Of a stretch of 8,077 nucleotides of DNA, positions 6,384-8,077 are shown piece by piece (position 1 is the stretch's first letter; each line of letters starts with the position of its first letter). The position numbers and the translations under genes are program-made. This DNA comes from Patescibacteria group bacterium (lineage in GTDB: Bacteria > Patescibacteriota > JACMRA01), in NCBI GenBank assembly GCA_029935375.1, contig JAOZKL010000037.1, positions 1-8,077 of the forward strand, in the 5' to 3' direction. Below the pieces are notes generated by a model. The model was not told the DNA's origin, searched no databases, and saw only the letters and a list, made by a program, of their open reading frames with translations.

Positions 6384-7301
6384 ATGTATCTGTTGGGTGT
6401 GGATGGTGGTAGCACAAAGATTGACTTTCTGGTTACTGACCTGAAGGGCAAAAAAGTCTTTGAACACAGGATATACTCTGGCTCCAACCTCAAATATGTC
6501 GGACCTGACAATGTGATAAAAAACCTGCAAAAGGGATTTGAGATTATAGAAGCAAACTCTGGCATACAACTGCAAGATATCTCATCTGCATATCTGGGCA
6601 TAGCAGAATGTGGCGAGCACAGTGGCATATTGGGTAGAGACGATGTAATGGAATTTGTAAAACAACACCTACACAACTTTGTGCTGGCAGACGACCAATT
6701 CTCTGTCTTTTACTCTATCGCAAACAGTCCAAACGGAGTGCTGGCCAATGCAGGCACAGGCTCCAATATCAACAGGTTCCACAATGGACTAAGCAGAACC
6801 TACAAATCGCTTGGGCACGGCGGAAGAGACTTTGGTAAGCTAATATTACTAAAAATAAAATACGGAGTAATCACACCCAAGCATGCAACCTACAAAGTAA
6901 TAGAAGAATTTCTGGAGGAGAAGCCAGAGGACTTTTACCACGACCTCAGCCCATCAGATTATATCATCCACCCAAAGATTACGCAACTGGCAAAGACCTT
7001 GCATGTAGCAGGCAAAACAAACCCAAAGATCCTGCAAGAGCTCAAAGAAACCCTAGTAATGATAGCTGGCAGATGGGGATCCAAAATATCTGCATACTGC
7101 TATGCCAATTTCAACTACAAACCAGAGGAAGAGTTTGACATCGTGCTAACTGGCGGAATGTGGGGCTGGACAATTATAAAAGACATCGCAGTACAAGAGA
7201 TTGCAAGAGTATTCCCAAAGGCAAAGATACTGCACAAACCAGACATCAAGCCAGTGGTAGGCTGTGTCAAACTGGCTGGGGGGAAGCTCAAAAATCAGTA
7301 A
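6384..7301 (+). CDS. BadF/BadG/BcrA-ATPase family sugar kinase, probable N-acetylglucosamine kinase
   Basis: A sugar kinase of the actin/hsp70 fold; the nearest described activity is phosphorylation of GlcNAc (or a related amino sugar) by ATP in the cytoplasm. The 305 aa show the phosphate-1 motif GVDGGSTKIDFLVTD (5-19; most members have GGGTK), LGIAECGEHS (71-80), a likely catalytic Asp at 103 or 104 in LADDQF, the phosphate-2 motif NAGTGSN (122-128), GHGGRDFG (144-151) in place of the usual GDEGSGYWIG, and the adenosine motif LTGGMWG (255-261) with a C-terminal VVGCVKLAGG (291-300). The length is normal. The family also includes benzoyl-CoA reductase activators and glucosamine kinases; the lack of cysteine-cluster features makes a kinase more likely, but the exact sugar is inferred. 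Lying next to murB, it suggests salvage of wall amino sugars. The stop overlaps the toxin stop on the other strand by 7 bases. Confidence 0.82.
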   Translation: MYLLGVDGGSTKIDFLVTDLKGKKVFEHRIYSGSNLKYVGPDNVIKNLQKGFEIIEANSGIQLQDISSAYLGIAECGEHSGILGRDDVMEFVKQHLHNFVLADDQFSVFYSIANSPNGVLANAGTGSNINRFHNGLSRTYKSLGHGGRDFGKLILLKIKYGVITPKHATYKVIEEFLEEKPEDFYHDLSPSDYIIHPKITQLAKTLHVAGKTNPKILQELKETLVMIAGRWGSKISAYCYANFNYKPEEEFDIVLTGGMWGWTIIKDIAVQEIARVFPKAKILHKPDIKPVVGCVKLAGGKLKNQ

Positions 7302-7567
7302 ACAGAATTACCTCCGCTGTGACCGCCAACATCTAACAACTCTAAAACCTGAACTTCTTTTCCTGAATAATCCCAAATAATTCTGATATCTCCATTCACA
7401 CGACTAGAGAAAAAACCTTCAACTTTGTGCGTTTTTAGTTTGCTTGCATGCGGATTGATAGATAAAATCTTGATTGTATCGATAATCTCAATTCTCAAAA
7501 GACTGTTTTTCTTTGTCAATTTAGATAATTTTCTGTCAAAGTACTTGGTAGTTATGATTTTGAACAT
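7295..7567 (-). CDS. RelE/ParE-superfamily toxin of a type II toxin-antitoxin pair
   Basis: A 90-aa basic protein with the compact order of this superfamily: a first strand (1-7), two Lys-rich helices (about 8-36), then a sheet with HKVEG (47-51), SSRVNGDIRIIWDY (54-67) and LLDVGGHSG (77-85), ending in Tyr90. Toxins of this fold are usually ribosome-dependent mRNA endonucleases (RelE, YafQ) or gyrase inhibitors (ParE). His47, Arg56, Arg62, His83 and the terminal Tyr are candidates for active-site residues, which favours an RNase, but this is inference. It starts 5 bases after the antitoxin stop codon with no Shine-Dalgarno sequence, so it is probably translated by coupling. It is convergent with the sugar kinase gene and overlaps it by 7 bases. 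The frame is full length with no sign of decay. Confidence 0.85.
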   Translation of the reverse strand: MFKIITTKYFDRKLSKLTKKNSLLRIEIIDTIKILSINPHASKLKTHKVEGFFSSRVNGDIRIIWDYSGKEVQVLELLDVGGHSGGNSVY

Positions 7568-7572
7568 ATTAA

Positions 7573-7827
7573 CTACAGCTTTGAAAAGTGTTTCTCAATT
7601 TCCTTTTCGCCAGAAAGTGGGGTATAATCACCATTCTGTATATCTTGTTTGGATTGACTGATACCGTATTTTTCTTCGTCAGTCAAACTATCCTCTGTGA
7701 TTGTCTTCGACAGGGAGACCTTTATCAGCTCCGAATCGTCCAACAGTGGGTATTGCCGTTGCATTATATCCAAAGCCTGCTGAATCTGAGGAGTTTTTGT
7801 AATTCTGATTTGCTGTAGTTTTGCCAT
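7573..7827 (-). CDS. Antitoxin of the RelE/ParE pair (ribbon-helix-helix-like N-terminus)
   Basis: An 84-aa protein. The N-terminus (about 2-40) has a short strand (QQIRIT), a helix (PQIQQALDIMQRQYP) and a second helix (DSELIKVSLSKTI), the layout of ribbon-helix-helix DNA-binding antitoxins. The C-terminal half (about 45-84) is acidic and likely unstructured until it wraps the toxin. Such antitoxins neutralise the toxin and repress their own operon. The ATG at 7827 is preferred over a longer frame that opens with TTG at 7887, because that codon lies inside the -35 hexamer of a perfect promoter and the extra 20 residues are not like an antitoxin. A pair of AATGTA repeats 10 bases apart (7831-7846) lies just upstream and could be the binding site. 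The partner follows 5 bases downstream. Confidence 0.8.
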   Translation of the reverse strand: MAKLQQIRITKTPQIQQALDIMQRQYPLLDDSELIKVSLSKTITEDSLTDEEKYGISQSKQDIQNGDYTPLSGEKEIEKHFSKL

Positions 7828-7830
7828 AAG

Positions 7831-7846
7831 AATGTAATGAAATGTA
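7831..7846. promoter_or_regulatory. Candidate operator of the toxin-antitoxin operon
   Basis: AATGTA occurs at 7831-7836 and again at 7841-7846, a spacing of exactly 10 bases, about one helical turn. It sits between the predicted transcription start and the antitoxin ATG. Ribbon-helix-helix antitoxins often bind short repeats at this spacing. The repeat is short and AT-rich, so this is a guess. Confidence 0.3.
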
Positions 7847-7858
7847 TTTGCTACATAT

Positions 7859-7887
7859 ATTATACACCAAATGCTATAAGCTGTCAA
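7859..7887 (-). promoter_or_regulatory. Perfect consensus promoter of the toxin-antitoxin operon
   Basis: On the minus strand TTGACA at 7887-7882, 17 bases, TATAAT at 7864-7859: both hexamers are perfect. Transcription should start near 7852, leaving a leader of about 25 bases. The -35 and part of the spacer overlap the last four sense codons and the stop of the transposase gene. Confidence 0.85.
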
Positions 7888-8077
7888 GGGTTGGGCTAGT
7901 AAGGTTTTTTGGATTTAGCTTGTCATTTTTCCAGTTCGTTGGATTGTTTTCAATATATTCTCTGACTCTCCGCAAGTCGTTGTGGTCTCTTACGATATGA
8001 TCATAAAATGACTTTTGCCAGAATTTGTAGGGATTAAACCCATCGATTCGTAGAGGCGAGCCTGTCTCGCCAGTGTT
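7874..8077 (-). mobile_element. REP-associated (RAYT-like, Y1/IS200-family) transposase, C-terminal 67 aa
   Basis: The reverse strand is open from the right edge to a TAG at 7876-7874, giving 67 residues in frame with the window end. The fragment holds the block NPYKFWQKSFYDHIVRD (15-31), followed by LRRVREYIENNP (35-46) and W49, the typical C-terminal pattern of REP-associated tyrosine transposases, which cut and join single-stranded DNA at hairpins. The Tyr in SFYDH is probably the nucleophile. The HUH part lies outside the window, so whether the gene is intact cannot be told. Residues 2-8 (TGETGSP) are encoded by a perfect hairpin sequence. The gene reads toward the toxin-antitoxin operon and overlaps its promoter. 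Confidence 0.85.
8055..8071. repeat. REP-like hairpin inside the transposase frame
   Basis: GGCGAG-CCTGT-CTCGCC: two perfect 6-base GC-rich arms with a 5-base loop, in otherwise AT-rich DNA. It lies between the upstream transposase domain and the FWQKSFYDH block. Hairpins of this kind are the substrates of RAYT enzymes. It is close to the right edge, so further copies beside it cannot be seen. Confidence 0.6.

Noticed and set aside
5799..6575. A 258-codon open frame on the minus strand across the end of murB and start of the kinase gene
   Set aside because: It lies opposite two well-recognised genes, has composition typical of a shadow frame (rich in Ser, Leu, Phe and Cys) and no family motif.
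7828..7887. A 20-residue N-terminal extension of the antitoxin starting at a TTG codon at 7887
   Set aside because: The TTG is part of a perfect -35 box and transcription should start near 7852, so these codons would not be in the mRNA. The ATG at 7827 begins the typical antitoxin sequence.
1..8077. Recoding of TGA as glycine or tryptophan, as in some CPR phyla
   Set aside because: TGA ends the 198-aa protein and the toxin at sensible places, and no in-frame TGA interrupts any conserved protein. The standard code fits.
1..8077. CRISPR arrays, tRNA or rRNA genes, riboswitches
   Set aside because: No regularly spaced repeats and no cloverleaf or conserved rRNA sequence were found; the gaps between genes are all under 150 bases and hold promoter or terminator sequences or nothing evident.

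Overview
The window comes from an AT-rich bacterial genome. The most likely source is a member of the Candidate Phyla Radiation (Patescibacteria), though this is inferred from gene style and not proven. Supporting signs are small, tightly packed genes, a membrane-anchored sortase, a MurB and a site-2 protease with lineage-type insertions, a RAYT-like transposase of the kind common in uncultured bacteria, and a lone V/A-type ATPase B subunit. Promoters are of the ordinary sigma70 type (TTGACA/TATAAT), which argues against Bacteroidota. TGA and TAG are both used as stops, so there is no hint of a recoded genetic code.

Layout, left to right. (1) Positions 1-93, minus: the start of a secreted protein, recognisable only by its signal peptide. 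(2) 193-513, plus: a 106-aa protein of unknown function, divergent from it. (3) 520-3674, minus: three genes in one direction, read from the right as an unrecognised 198-aa protein, an RseP/S2P-type membrane metalloprotease and a sortase. (4) 3822-5225, plus: V/A-type ATPase subunit B as a single-gene unit with its own promoter and a clear intrinsic terminator. (5) 5296-7301, plus: murB followed by an amino-sugar kinase of the BadF/NAGK family, which has its own consensus promoter. (6) 7295-7827, minus: a RelE/ParE-superfamily toxin and its antitoxin. (7) 7874-8077, minus: the C-terminal end of a REP-associated (Y1) transposase that runs off the right edge.

How the genes fit together. Several products belong to the cell surface: the sortase attaches proteins, the S2P protease cleaves membrane proteins, MurB makes UDP-MurNAc for peptidoglycan, and the kinase probably phosphorylates free GlcNAc or a related sugar for reuse. 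The ATPase subunit is isolated from its partners. The right end is accessory DNA: a toxin-antitoxin pair whose promoter lies partly inside the 3' end of a transposase gene.

The most notable general features are the lack of a convincing Shine-Dalgarno sequence before any gene whose start is in the window, and several -10 boxes only 6-14 bases from the start codon, implying leaderless or nearly leaderless mRNAs. Other points worth attention are a ~40-bp direct repeat that brackets the 198-aa gene, a REP-like hairpin inside the transposase reading frame, and an Arg-to-Asp change at a catalytic motif of MurB. I did not find a clearly new multi-gene system.
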